DNA from: a bacterium
Lineage (GTDB): Bacteria > Sysuimicrobiota > Sysuimicrobiia > Sysuimicrobiales > Segetimicrobiaceae
Assembly (NCBI GenBank): GCA_035691305.1
Contig: DASSJF010000050.1
Coordinates: 1-64,000 of the forward strand
DNA: 64,000 nt
Reading direction: 5' to 3'
This document shows positions 24,786 to 33,321 of the stretch, piece by piece. Within the stretch, counting starts at the first letter, position 1, and every line of letters starts with the position of its first letter. Made by a program: the position numbers and the translations under genes. The notes under the pieces were generated by a model that was not told the DNA's origin, did no database searches, and saw only the letters and a list, made by a program, of their open reading frames with translations.

Positions 24786-26765
24786 TTACGGGGACGCTTT
24801 CAGGTCTCGCAGCGCGCGCTCGACCTCGCCGAGCTGGGCCTGCGACACGGCGTAGCGGTCGCCCTGCCCTTCGTGGTGCTCGATCAACACGAGCTCCACG
24901 GGGTACAGCCGCGCGGCTTCTTCGTACGCGGTCCGCGCGCCGCTCTTGTCCCCGGTGAGTCTCAGCGCGTCGCCGAGCCACAGCCGGTAGCGCGGCGCGT
25001 ACGGGTCGAGCCGGACGGCGTCCCGAAACGCCGCCACCGCTTCGGGATAGCGGTGCTCGTCCCGCAGCAGGCGGCCCAGCTCCGCACGGGGATAGGCGTC
25101 CCAGGCGTTGTCCGCGATCGCCTGCTTGTAGTAAGCGGCCGCGACGTCGCGCATCGACGCCCAGGGTCCGAGGTCGGTGTTCAGCCGCCGGCGGTATAGG
25201 TCGGCGGCGAGGTCGCCGACGTACGCGGGGATGACGCTGTTGAGGGGGTCGAGCGGCAGCGCGGCCCGAAACGTCTTCACCGCCTCGGTGAACTGCAGCC
25301 CGGCCACCTGCTCGGACGCTTCCGCGTGCAGCACCGTCGCGACGACCGGCGGCACCAGGAGCGGCGGCAGCGCGGCGAAGATCACGGCGAGCGGCAGCAC
25401 GAACAGCCGCTGCCACAACCTGAGCCCGCCGCGTTCCTCGCGCACGGCGTGGGCGGCCACGACGGCGGCCAGCGCGACGAGCATAGTCAGGTTCGTGATC
25501 ACATAGAGGTTCTCGTCGACGATGCTCGTGACGCCGATGCCGGCGGCCGCGGCCGCCGCGGTACCGAGCCAGATCCTGTCCTCCGCACCGCCCGTCCGGT
25601 AGCGGTCCGCCGCGCGCCACACGCCCCACAGCAGGGCCGCGCAGAGGATGCCCGCGCCGGCGGCACCGGTCTCCGCCAGTACTTGAAGATAGTCGTCGTG
25701 GGCCGACCCGGGGACGTTCAGCAGTGCGTACGTCGCGAGCACGTCGGGCGGCCGGTACGTCGAGTACACGACATTGAACGTCCCGAGCCCGGTGCCCCAG
25801 ACGCGGTGCTCGGCCCACACGCGCCGCGCCGCGCGCCAGATGAACCGGCGGCTCGTGACCGTGTCCTCCTGCGCCGGCGTCAGGCTCTGCGCGCGGAGTC
25901 CAACGGCGGGCAGCCGCGCGATCGCGACGCCTGCGACGACCACGATCAACAGCAGCACCCACCACGCCCGCCGGCGGACCGGGACGAGCGCGACCGCGTC
26001 GGCGGCGACAAATGCCGCAAGCCCGGCGTACCCTCCGCGCGAGTAGGTCAGCATCATGGCCAGGGTCTGCGCGACCAGCGCCGCGGCCGCGACCGGCCGG
26101 AGGAAGACCGGCAGCGACATGGCGAGCGCGGCGGCGGCGGCGATGCCGAACAATAGAAAGCCCGCCAGCACGTTCGGGCTGCCGAGCGTGCCGTAGACGC
26201 GGGTGTGAATGATGTCGGCGAACGACGGGCTCAGCCAGTAGGCCGGCGTGGGAATGCCGGCCGCGTACTGGCGGAGGCCTTCGACGGCTTCCCAGCACGC
26301 GAGGCCCGCGAGTCCCGCGAGAAACACGTGCGTCTTGATGCCGTCGTTCAGCACCATCAACAGGCCGAGACCGAACACCGCGACGGCGGTGACGAGAAAC
26401 ACCTCTTCCCGCGTGGCGTAGAGGTTGGCCGTGTGCGCGAGCGAGAACAGGCACAAGGCGACCACCGCTCCAAGCCCGACGAGCGCCGCGCCGGGCAGCG
26501 CCCGTCCTCCGAGCAGGCGGCGGAGGCCGCCCGCCGCGCCGACTGCCAGCGCCGCCTGCTCGAAGACGAGCAGCGGGACGCGGTGCGCGAGAAAGCCGGC
26601 CGCCGGCATGAACGTGAGCCCCGACCCGGCGGCCCAGCCGAGCAGCGCAAGGGCGCCCAGCAAGATGACCCAGTCCAGGACCTCGCCCGCCGCGGCGTGA
26701 AATGCGGGCGGGGCGCCGTCCCTGCGGGTCTCCTCAGCGGGAGTCGCGTCTACCGCGCGAGCCAT
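24786..26765 (-). CDS. O-antigen ligase-like membrane protein with C-terminal TPR
   Basis: A 659-residue inner-membrane protein. About a dozen hydrophobic helices (residues 25-480) surround the Wzy_C-type signature, with TYSRGGYAGL and the periplasmic loop WGTGLGTFNVVYSTY leading to SAHDDYLQVLAETG, where the His of the HDDYL box is typical of O-antigen ligases and polymerases. The last 150 residues carry TPR-like helices (AELGRLLRDEHRYPEAVAAF, LWLGDALRLTGDKSGA). Expected to join or polymerise glycans at the outer face, or to glycosylate a protein. The ATG at 26765 lies inside the end of the SDR gene (16-bp overlap). No other glycan genes adjoin it. Confidence 0.82.
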   Translation of the reverse strand: MARAVDATPAEETRRDGAPPAFHAAAGEVLDWVILLGALALLGWAAGSGLTFMPAAGFLAHRVPLLVFEQAALAVGAAGGLRRLLGGRALPGAALVGLGAVVALCLFSLAHTANLYATREEVFLVTAVAVFGLGLLMVLNDGIKTHVFLAGLAGLACWEAVEGLRQYAAGIPTPAYWLSPSFADIIHTRVYGTLGSPNVLAGFLLFGIAAAAALAMSLPVFLRPVAAAALVAQTLAMMLTYSRGGYAGLAAFVAADAVALVPVRRRAWWVLLLIVVVAGVAIARLPAVGLRAQSLTPAQEDTVTSRRFIWRAARRVWAEHRVWGTGLGTFNVVYSTYRPPDVLATYALLNVPGSAHDDYLQVLAETGAAGAGILCAALLWGVWRAADRYRTGGAEDRIWLGTAAAAAAGIGVTSIVDENLYVITNLTMLVALAAVVAAHAVREERGGLRLWQRLFVLPLAVIFAALPPLLVPPVVATVLHAEASEQVAGLQFTEAVKTFRAALPLDPLNSVIPAYVGDLAADLYRRRLNTDLGPWASMRDVAAAYYKQAIADNAWDAYPRAELGRLLRDEHRYPEAVAAFRDAVRLDPYAPRYRLWLGDALRLTGDKSGARTAYEEAARLYPVELVLIEHHEGQGDRYAVSQAQLGEVERALRDLKASP

Positions 26766-27511
26766 CCGCCGTCCACGGCCAGCACGTGGCCGTGCACGTA
26801 ATCGGACGCCCGGGACGCGAGGAAGACCGCGGCGCCGGCCAGGTCGTCGGGCCGTCCCCACCGCCCCGCCGGAATGCGGGCCAGGATCGCCGGATTCCGC
26901 TCGGGATCGTCCCGGAGCGGGCGCGTGAGGTCGGTTTCAATGTAGCCGGGCGCGATCGCGTTGACGTTGATCCCGTGCGGCCCCCACTCGTTGGCGAGCA
27001 GCTTCGTGAGCTGGGCGACCGCGCCTTTGCTCGCGGTGTACGCGGCGATCAGGATGCCGCCCTGAAAGCTCATCATCGAGGCGATGTTGATAATCTTCCC
27101 GCGGCCGCGCGGCAGCATCTCGCGGGCCGCCTGCTGGCAGAGGCTGAACACGGCGTGGAGGTTCACCTGCAGGACGCGGTGCCAGTCCTGGGGCGTGACG
27201 TCGACGGCCGGGCCGCGAACGCCGGTGCCGGCGTTGTTGACAAGGATGTCCACGCGGCCGAGGGCGCGCACCGCCTCGGGAATCACGCGGTCGACCTGCG
27301 CGGGGTACGCCAGGTCCGCCGCGACCGGCACGCACCGACGCCCGAGACGCTCGATCTCCGCGGTGACGTCTTCCGCGGCCGCGCGGCCGACGAGCGCCAG
27401 GTCGGCGCCCGCCTGCGCGAGCCCGAGCGCGAGGCCGCGCCCGATCCCGCGCCGCGCGCCGGTGACGACGGCCACCTGGCCGCGGAGGTCGAACCAATCG
27501 ACACCGCTCAC
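26750..27511 (-). CDS. SDR family oxidoreductase, KduD/gluconate 5-dehydrogenase-like
   Basis: A 253-residue short-chain dehydrogenase. It has the Rossmann motif TGARRGIGRGLA, the NNAG motif, and the catalytic Ser (ASMMSFQ) followed by AAYTASKGAV with Tyr and Lys. The C-terminus SDYVHGHVLAVDGGWLAR closely resembles 2-deoxy-D-gluconate 3-dehydrogenases (KduD) and gluconate 5-dehydrogenases, which interconvert keto- and hydroxy-sugar acids. The GTG at 27511 is used, since the preceding frame adds residues with no homology; its ribosome site is poor. It is divergent from the sugar ABC importer, which fits a role in uptake-linked sugar-acid metabolism. Confidence 0.85.
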   Translation of the reverse strand: MSGVDWFDLRGQVAVVTGARRGIGRGLALGLAQAGADLALVGRAAAEDVTAEIERLGRRCVPVAADLAYPAQVDRVIPEAVRALGRVDILVNNAGTGVRGPAVDVTPQDWHRVLQVNLHAVFSLCQQAAREMLPRGRGKIINIASMMSFQGGILIAAYTASKGAVAQLTKLLANEWGPHGINVNAIAPGYIETDLTRPLRDDPERNPAILARIPAGRWGRPDDLAGAAVFLASRASDYVHGHVLAVDGGWLAR

Positions 27512-27560
27512 GCGTAAGAAGGTTCGGACCCATCTGCGGCGGTCCTCCGCGCGGGCGAGT

Positions 27561-27577
27561 ATGGTACCATCCTGGTA
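27561..27577 (+). promoter_or_regulatory. Overlapping palindromes upstream of the sugar ABC operon
   Basis: ATGGTACCAT is a perfect palindrome, and within it TACCA pairs again with TGGTA after a three-base gap. This TGGTACCA-type symmetry, in the divergent region between the KduD-like gene and the binding-protein gene, resembles the operator style of GntR-family repressors. No regulator gene is adjacent, so the role is inferred. Confidence 0.35.
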
Positions 27578-27599
27578 GATGCGACAGAGGAGTTTTCGC

Positions 27600-28868
27600 A
27601 TGCCGCGCCGGTTCGTCCGCGTCGCCGCCCTCGCCGCCGTGCTCGCCCTCGCCGGGACGCTGCTGCCGGGGCCGGGCGCCGCCCGCGCCGCCGGCCCCAC
27701 CACCATCGAGTTTTGGACGATTTCGCTGCAGCCGTTCTTCACCAAGTTCATCACGGGGATGATCGACGACTACCAGCGCGCGCACCCGGACATCCGGATC
27801 CGCTGGATCGACGTCCAGCCCCAGGCGCTGGATCAGAAGCTCCTGTCCGCGATTGCCGGCGGGGTGCCGCCCGACGTCGTCAACCTCAACACCGAGACGA
27901 CGCTGCGGCTCGCGGAGGCGAGGGCGCTGGTCGACATGGACGCCGCGGTGCCGCCCGCCGCGCGAGACCGCTACTTCCCGAACATCTGGGGCTCGATGCG
28001 GCTCGACGGACATGCCTACGGCGTGCCGTGGTACGTTACCCCGGACGTCCTCGCATACAACCAGGCGCTGTTCCGCAAGGCCGGGCTCGACCCCACGAAG
28101 CCGCCCGCGACCACCGAGCAGTGGATCCGCGCCGCCGCGGTGATCAAGAAGAAGGCCGGGGTCTACGGCTTCATGCCGAACGTCGACGGCATCCGGTTTC
28201 TGAAGGTGTTCCAGGAGGAGGGCCTTCCGGTGCTCGGCCCGGACCGGAAGCACGCCGCGTTCGGCAGCGCCGCCCACGTCGCGCTGCTCGCCCGGTACGT
28301 CGACCTTTACAAGCACGATCAGTTTCCTGACGATACGCTGCGGCGCGGCTACCTCGGCGCCACCGAGCGCTTCGGGGACGGCCAGCTGGCGATGCTGACG
28401 ACCGGGCCGCAGTTTCTGCTGCGCGTCCGCAGCGACAACCCCGACGTCTACAGGGACACCGCGGTCGCCCCGGCCCCGATGGGCCGCGGCGGGGTGCTCG
28501 ACCTGCCGACGATGGACCTGGCGGTCCCCGTGGCGAGCCGCCATCGCAACGAGGCGGTCGCGTTCGCCCTCTACGTTACGAACGACGCGAATCAGCTCGC
28601 CTTCTGCAAACAGGTCGTGATCTTTCCGTCGACGAAGGCCGCGGCCGCGGATCCGTACTTTACCCGCGGTGGATCGACGCCCGAAGACCGGGCGAGGCTC
28701 GTCGCGGTTCGCGAGCTCGGCCAGGCGAAGGATCTCACCGTCGTCGTGCCGCACAGCGATGAGCTGTACCGCGTCTTCCGCGAGGCGATCGAAAGCGCGT
28801 TCTACGGCAAAATGAGCGCGGGGCAGGCTCTCGAGTGGGCCGTCCGCGAGTGGAATCGCCGGCTCTGA
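27600..28868 (+). CDS. Sugar ABC transporter substrate-binding protein
   Basis: A 422-residue exported binding protein of the family 1 (MalE/UgpB) type. A signal peptide ends in GAARAAG, after which EFWTISLQPFFTKFITGMID starts the mature fold. Central motifs GVPPDVVNLNTE, YGVPWYVTPDVLAYNQ and TGPQFLLRV are typical. The signal peptide lacks a lipobox cysteine, so anchoring is not evident. The ATG at 27600 is chosen because GAGGAG sits seven bases upstream; the earlier ATG at 27579 has no such site. It is the first gene of the importer operon; the ligand is probably an oligosaccharide or amino sugar given the downstream genes. Confidence 0.9.
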   Translation: MPRRFVRVAALAAVLALAGTLLPGPGAARAAGPTTIEFWTISLQPFFTKFITGMIDDYQRAHPDIRIRWIDVQPQALDQKLLSAIAGGVPPDVVNLNTETTLRLAEARALVDMDAAVPPAARDRYFPNIWGSMRLDGHAYGVPWYVTPDVLAYNQALFRKAGLDPTKPPATTEQWIRAAAVIKKKAGVYGFMPNVDGIRFLKVFQEEGLPVLGPDRKHAAFGSAAHVALLARYVDLYKHDQFPDDTLRRGYLGATERFGDGQLAMLTTGPQFLLRVRSDNPDVYRDTAVAPAPMGRGGVLDLPTMDLAVPVASRHRNEAVAFALYVTNDANQLAFCKQVVIFPSTKAAAADPYFTRGGSTPEDRARLVAVRELGQAKDLTVVVPHSDELYRVFREAIESAFYGKMSAGQALEWAVREWNRRL

Positions 28869-28934
28869 TGCCGGCGGACCGGCTGACGCCGGAGTCGCCG
28901 GAACGGTCACATTGCAGCCGGACTCGCCGATACC

Positions 28935-29909
28935 ATGACAGGACAGCCGGACTCGCCGGCCACCGCGTCACCAAGCCCCGCGCAGGCGGTCGGCACGCGG
29001 CCGCTCTCCCGCGCCCGGGCGCTCCGCGGGCGGCGGCAGGCGCTGGCGCGCACGGCGATCGCGTATCTCTTCCTCGCGCCGGCGCTCGTGCTGCTCGCGG
29101 TGTTCACGTTCTATCCGGTCATTTTCGGGACGGCGCTCAGCCTCTTTGACTACAATGTGATTTCGCCGCCGCAGTACGTCGGCCTGAGCCAGTTCGCCGC
29201 GCTGTGGCAGGACCGGTACTTCTGGACGGCGCTGCGTAACAGCGCGATCTACCTCGCCGTCGTGCCGGCCCTGCAGCTCTCCGCGATCGTGCTGGCGCTC
29301 TGGGTACGGCGGCCGCTGCGCGGCATCGCCTGGTTCCGGGTGGCCTACTACGTCCCGGTGGTCACGTCGATCGTCGTCGTCGGGTTGATGTGGCGGTGGC
29401 TGTACGACGAGGCCGGCCTGCTCAACTATGCGCTGCTGCGCATTGGCCTGATCCACGCGCCGATCCACTGGCTCAGCGACCCCGGCCTCGCATTGTACTC
29501 GGTAATGCTGGTGACGTGGTGGAAGGGCGTCGGCTATTACATGGTGATCTACCTCGCCGGGCTCGAAGCGATCCCGTCGTACTACGATGAGGCGGCGGCG
29601 CTCGACGGCGCCGGCCCCGCGGCGCGTCTGTTCCACGTCACGATCCCGCTGCTGCGCCCGAGCATTCTGCTCGCCAGCACCATTTCGATCCTGGCGGCGC
29701 TGCGGGTCTTCGAAGAAGTCTACGTCATGACGGGGGGCGGCCCGATCTTCTCAACGTACACGATTTTCTATTATATGTTCGACCAGGCGTTCAATTCGCT
29801 GCACCTGGGCTACGCCGCGGCGATCGGCGTGGTGCTGGCGGCGATCACCATGGTGTTCTCCGCGCTGAACTTCCGCCTGATGCGTCGGGGAGGGCTCTCC
29901 TATTACTAG
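28935..29909 (+). CDS. Sugar ABC transporter permease (MalF type)
   Basis: A 324-residue permease with six membrane helices after a 40-residue Pro/Arg-rich cytosolic tail. The EAA loop that contacts the ATPase is EAAALDGAGPAARLFHVTIP, near residue 215. It pairs with the next permease to form the channel. The ATG at 28935 lies between two copies of the direct repeat CAGCCGGACTCGCCG (28915 and 28944), which may indicate a small duplication at the start region; no clear Shine-Dalgarno precedes it. No ATPase gene follows, so a shared MsmX-like ATPase encoded elsewhere is expected. Confidence 0.9.
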   Translation: MTGQPDSPATASPSPAQAVGTRPLSRARALRGRRQALARTAIAYLFLAPALVLLAVFTFYPVIFGTALSLFDYNVISPPQYVGLSQFAALWQDRYFWTALRNSAIYLAVVPALQLSAIVLALWVRRPLRGIAWFRVAYYVPVVTSIVVVGLMWRWLYDEAGLLNYALLRIGLIHAPIHWLSDPGLALYSVMLVTWWKGVGYYMVIYLAGLEAIPSYYDEAAALDGAGPAARLFHVTIPLLRPSILLASTISILAALRVFEEVYVMTGGGPIFSTYTIFYYMFDQAFNSLHLGYAAAIGVVLAAITMVFSALNFRLMRRGGLSYY

Positions 29910-29964
29910 CCCCGCCCGGCCTCCCCGGGCCCGCGCCGCCCGTCGCACGGCGGAGGCGGCGGGA

Positions 29965-30756
29965 ATGTACGCCCTGCTGAGCGCGCTCGCGGTCGTGACG
30001 GTGTTTCCGTTCCTCTGGCTGCTCGCGACCGCGCTCGGCTCGCGCGGCGCCGTCTTCGCTTTTCCGCCGGCGCTGATTCCCAACCCGCCCACGCTCGCCA
30101 ACTTCGCCGGCGTCTGGCAGACGATGCCGGTGGGCCGGTTTTTCGTGAACACGGTGTACATCACCGGTGTGGGGATCGTGCTGACGCTGCTGGTCAGCGC
30201 GCTGGCGGGCTACCCGCTGGCCCGGATGCGCTTCCCCGGCCGCGACCTGATCTTCTACGCGATCGTCGGCAGCCTCATGCTGCCGCAGCACGTCGGGTTG
30301 ATCCTGAACTTCGTCACGATGATGCGCCTGCATCTTGTGGACACCTACGCCGCGGTCTATCTGCCGAGCCTCGCGAGCATCTTCGGGATCTTCCTGCTGC
30401 GGCAGGCGTACCTCGTGGTGCCCGCGGAGATCGAAGACGCCGCGCGCATCGACGGCGCCGGCGAGCTGCGGCTGTGGTGGCAGGTGATGCTGCCGCTTGT
30501 CGCGCCGGCGCTCGCGACGCTCGCGATCGTGGAGTTCTCCGGCTACTGGAACTCGTTTCTCTGGCCGCTCATTGTGTTGAAGTCGCCGGACCGGTATCCG
30601 CTGGCCGTTGGGCTGCTTTATCTCTCCGGTCTCTTCGCGCACAACACCCGCTACGTCGCCGCCGGCGCCGTCCTGATGACGGTGCCGGTGATCGTTGTGT
30701 TCGTCGCGCTGCAGCGGTATTTCTTGCGCGGGATCATGCTCGGCGCCGTCAAGTGA
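29965..30756 (+). CDS. Sugar ABC transporter permease (MalG type)
   Basis: A 263-residue permease with six membrane helices. The N-terminal helix is ALLSALAVVTVFPFLWLLATA and the EAA loop near residue 155 reads EIEDAARIDGAGELRLWWQV, matching carbohydrate importer family 1. Together with the preceding permease it moves the bound sugar inwards. The ATG has GGAGGCGGCGGGA upstream. Its stop codon overlaps the GTG of the DUF4127 gene as GTGA, showing that transport and processing genes are translated together. Confidence 0.92.
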   Translation: MYALLSALAVVTVFPFLWLLATALGSRGAVFAFPPALIPNPPTLANFAGVWQTMPVGRFFVNTVYITGVGIVLTLLVSALAGYPLARMRFPGRDLIFYAIVGSLMLPQHVGLILNFVTMMRLHLVDTYAAVYLPSLASIFGIFLLRQAYLVVPAEIEDAARIDGAGELRLWWQVMLPLVAPALATLAIVEFSGYWNSFLWPLIVLKSPDRYPLAVGLLYLSGLFAHNTRYVAAGAVLMTVPVIVVFVALQRYFLRGIMLGAVK

Positions 30757-32249
30757 GGGCCGCCTTCCTGCCGCTCGACGAGCGGCCCGTTACGCGCGAC
30801 GCGTTTCTCAAGCTCGCGGCGGTCGCCGGCGCGGAGGTCGTGACGCCGGCCCGCGGCCAACTGGGGAGCCTGAAGCGTCCTGCAGACGTCGACGCGCTGT
30901 GGGCTTGGCTCGAGGGGCCGGGCGCGGCCGCGGACGTCGTCATCGCGTCCGCGGAGCTGTTGATTTACGGCGGCCTCGTGCCGTCGCGGGTGGGGCGCGA
31001 GCCGCTCGATCGGTGCCTCGCGCTCGCATCGAGATGGCGGGACCTACGCCGCGCGGCGCCGGACAGGCGGCTGTATCTGTCTGCGAGCAACCTGCGGCTT
31101 CCCAACAGCGCGGATGCCACCGAGGAGCCCGACTACTGGACCGAGTACGGCCCGCAGATCTTCGCGCTGAGCTTCCACGCGGACCGCTACGAAGCGACCG
31201 GGGACGCCGCCTCGCGGGAGCGCGCAGCGCAGGCGGCCGCGGCCGTGCCGGCCGCCGTGCTCGCGGATGTGCGGTGGCGGCGGGCTCGAAATCTCGCGGT
31301 CCTCCTCCGGCTGGTCGACCTCGCCGGCGCGGAGGTCTTCGACGGTTTGCTCATCGGGCAGGACGACGCCGCCGAATACGGGTGGACCCGCCGCGATCTA
31401 CGAGCCGTCGCCGCCGCGGTCGAAGAACGGCGCGCCGGCGCGTGGGCGTGGGTTACCTACGGCACGGACGAGCTGACGGCGCGCCTGCTGGCGCGCGCCG
31501 TCGTGACCGGCCGCGGTAGGCCCCCCGCGGTTCGCGTCACCTACTCGGCGCCCGCCGGCCGCGGCCTGATCCCCCGGTACGAGGGACAGGCGCTCGATTT
31601 GACCGTCACGTCGCACATCGTCACCGCGGGATGCCGCCGCGTGGAGCGCGATCGGCCGGACCTCGCGCTCTTCGTCCACAACTCGCCGGGCGACCAGTTG
31701 GAAGCGCCGGATCAGGAGCCGTATCCGGCCGCGGAACTCGACGAACTGTTCGGCGCGCTCGGCCGCGCCGCCGCCGACAACATCCCCTGCGCGCTGGCCG
31801 ACGTCCGCTACAGCAACGGTGCCGACCGGACGCTCGTGGAGCGGCTGCTCGGCGCGCCGCGCGCGTTCGGCGTCTCCGCCTACGGCGGATGGAACACGAT
31901 GAGCAACACGCTCGGGATGGCGCTCGCGCAGGCTCTCCTGTCCTCCGAGCCCGGCGCGTCGCGGGACGCCAACCGTGACTTCACGATCCTGCGGTTGCTC
32001 GACGACTGGGGCTACCAGGCAATCGTCCGCCAGCGGCTCGCGCGCGAGGTGCTGCCGCGTTTCCCGGGCGCGGCGGCGCCGGACATCGGCGCGGCGTACG
32101 AGGCCTGTGCCGGGGCGGCGCAGCGGTGGCTGCAGGAGACCTGTGTGCCGCCGATCGCCCGGTCGTTCGGGGTGCCGCTCGGGCTCGGCACCCCGGGGTT
32201 TCCCTGGAACCGGTTGTTCCACGTCGCCCTCGAGATCCGTGTCGGCTGA
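30753..32249 (+). CDS. DUF4127 family protein
   Basis: A 498-residue cytosolic protein starting AAFLPLDERPVTRDAF, the diagnostic N-terminus of DUF4127, with later signatures SAELLIYGGLVPSR, GQDDAAEYGWTR and AYGGWNTMSNTLG. The family is encoded beside carbohydrate ABC importers and glycosidases in many bacteria, and no activity has been assigned. The conserved Asp/Arg/Asp-rich loops suggest an enzyme. Its GTG overlaps the permease stop (GTGA) and its own stop overlaps the next ATG by one base, so it is firmly part of the sugar operon. Confidence 0.85.
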   Translation: MRAAFLPLDERPVTRDAFLKLAAVAGAEVVTPARGQLGSLKRPADVDALWAWLEGPGAAADVVIASAELLIYGGLVPSRVGREPLDRCLALASRWRDLRRAAPDRRLYLSASNLRLPNSADATEEPDYWTEYGPQIFALSFHADRYEATGDAASRERAAQAAAAVPAAVLADVRWRRARNLAVLLRLVDLAGAEVFDGLLIGQDDAAEYGWTRRDLRAVAAAVEERRAGAWAWVTYGTDELTARLLARAVVTGRGRPPAVRVTYSAPAGRGLIPRYEGQALDLTVTSHIVTAGCRRVERDRPDLALFVHNSPGDQLEAPDQEPYPAAELDELFGALGRAAADNIPCALADVRYSNGADRTLVERLLGAPRAFGVSAYGGWNTMSNTLGMALAQALLSSEPGASRDANRDFTILRLLDDWGYQAIVRQRLAREVLPRFPGAAAPDIGAAYEACAGAAQRWLQETCVPPIARSFGVPLGLGTPGFPWNRLFHVALEIRVG

Positions 32250-33262
32250 TGGACGCGGCGCGCCGCCGCCGGGCGGGCGTCGATCTCCGGCCCTTCGACG
32301 CGGGCCGGATCGGCGACATTGTTGCGCTGTGGAACGCCGCCTTCGCTCCCTCGTTTCCGCTGCGCGAAGTACTCCTCCGGCAGAACATGCTCCTCGACCC
32401 GCACTTCGACCCCGCGGGCGCCTGGCTCGCCTGCGACGCGACGGGCGGCGGGCGTCTCGTCGGTTGCGCGGTCGCCAAGGTGGCGCGCGAGCCGCTCGGC
32501 GCGGACGGGCTGCGCCTCGACCGCGGCTGGCTCAGCGTTGTCGCGGTCCACCCCGGGCACCGGCGGCGCGGCATCGGCACGGCGCTCGTGCGCGCCGCGG
32601 AAGCGTTTCTTCGGGCGCACGACCGCCCGACCGCGGTCCTCGGCGGCGATCCCGCGCACTTCTTCCCCGGGGTGCCGGACGGGTCCGGCGCCCCGGAGTT
32701 CTTTCAGACGGCCGGCTACGCGCTGCGCGGCGAAGCCTACGATTTGCGGCGCTCGCTTGACGGCTATCGAACGCCGGAGACGGTGACGGCGGCGCGCGCG
32801 GCGAATTCCGGCGTCGAGGTGCGGCCGCTGAGGGCCGGCGAGGAGGCCGCGCTGCTCCGGTTTCTCGACGCGGTCTTCCCCGGTCGCTGGCGGTACACCG
32901 TCGCGCGCTTTCTGGAGCACGGGGGCCCCGTCGACGATGTCATGGGCGCCGTCAAAGGCGGCGAGGTCGCCGGCTTCGCGATGCTGTTTCACCCGCGCTC
33001 CTGCTGGATCGGCCCGAGCATCGCCTGGGCCGGGCCGTCCGACGGAGCCCGCCCGGCCGAAGGCGGCCTCGGCCCGATGGGGCTCGCGCCGGAACTGCGC
33101 GGTCGCGGGCTCGGCCACGTGCTGCTCGACCGCGCGATGGTGCACCTCGCCACGCTCGGCGTGCGGGAGATGGTGATCGACTGGACGATTTTGCTCGATT
33201 TCTACGGCGCGCTCGGGTTCGCGCCGTGGCGGCGATACCGGCACGGCCAACGGGTGCTGTGA
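32249..33262 (+). CDS. GNAT acetyltransferase with two GNAT domains
   Basis: A 337-residue protein. The N-terminal half is a GNAT domain with the acetyl-CoA-binding A motif VAVHPGHRRRGIGTALV (near residue 110). The C-terminal half is a second GNAT domain with GLAPELRGRGLGHVLLDRAM (near 280). Tandem arrangement of this kind occurs in aminoglycoside and amino-sugar acetyltransferases. In this operon it could acetylate the amino group of an imported sugar, but that is inferred from position only. The ATG overlaps the DUF4127 stop as TGATG. Confidence 0.85.
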   Translation: MDAARRRRAGVDLRPFDAGRIGDIVALWNAAFAPSFPLREVLLRQNMLLDPHFDPAGAWLACDATGGGRLVGCAVAKVAREPLGADGLRLDRGWLSVVAVHPGHRRRGIGTALVRAAEAFLRAHDRPTAVLGGDPAHFFPGVPDGSGAPEFFQTAGYALRGEAYDLRRSLDGYRTPETVTAARAANSGVEVRPLRAGEEAALLRFLDAVFPGRWRYTVARFLEHGGPVDDVMGAVKGGEVAGFAMLFHPRSCWIGPSIAWAGPSDGARPAEGGLGPMGLAPELRGRGLGHVLLDRAMVHLATLGVREMVIDWTILLDFYGALGFAPWRRYRHGQRVL

Positions 33263-33321
33263 CGCCGGCCGGTCTCGCGGCCGGCCAAGGTCGTGATGAC
33301 GCCCACAACGGAGGCACGCGC

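Noticed and set aside
28868-28934. Start of the first sugar permease at the ATG overlapping the binding-protein stop (TGATG)
   Set aside because: That ATG is in a different frame from the permease; the ATG at 28935 is the one that opens the correct frame.
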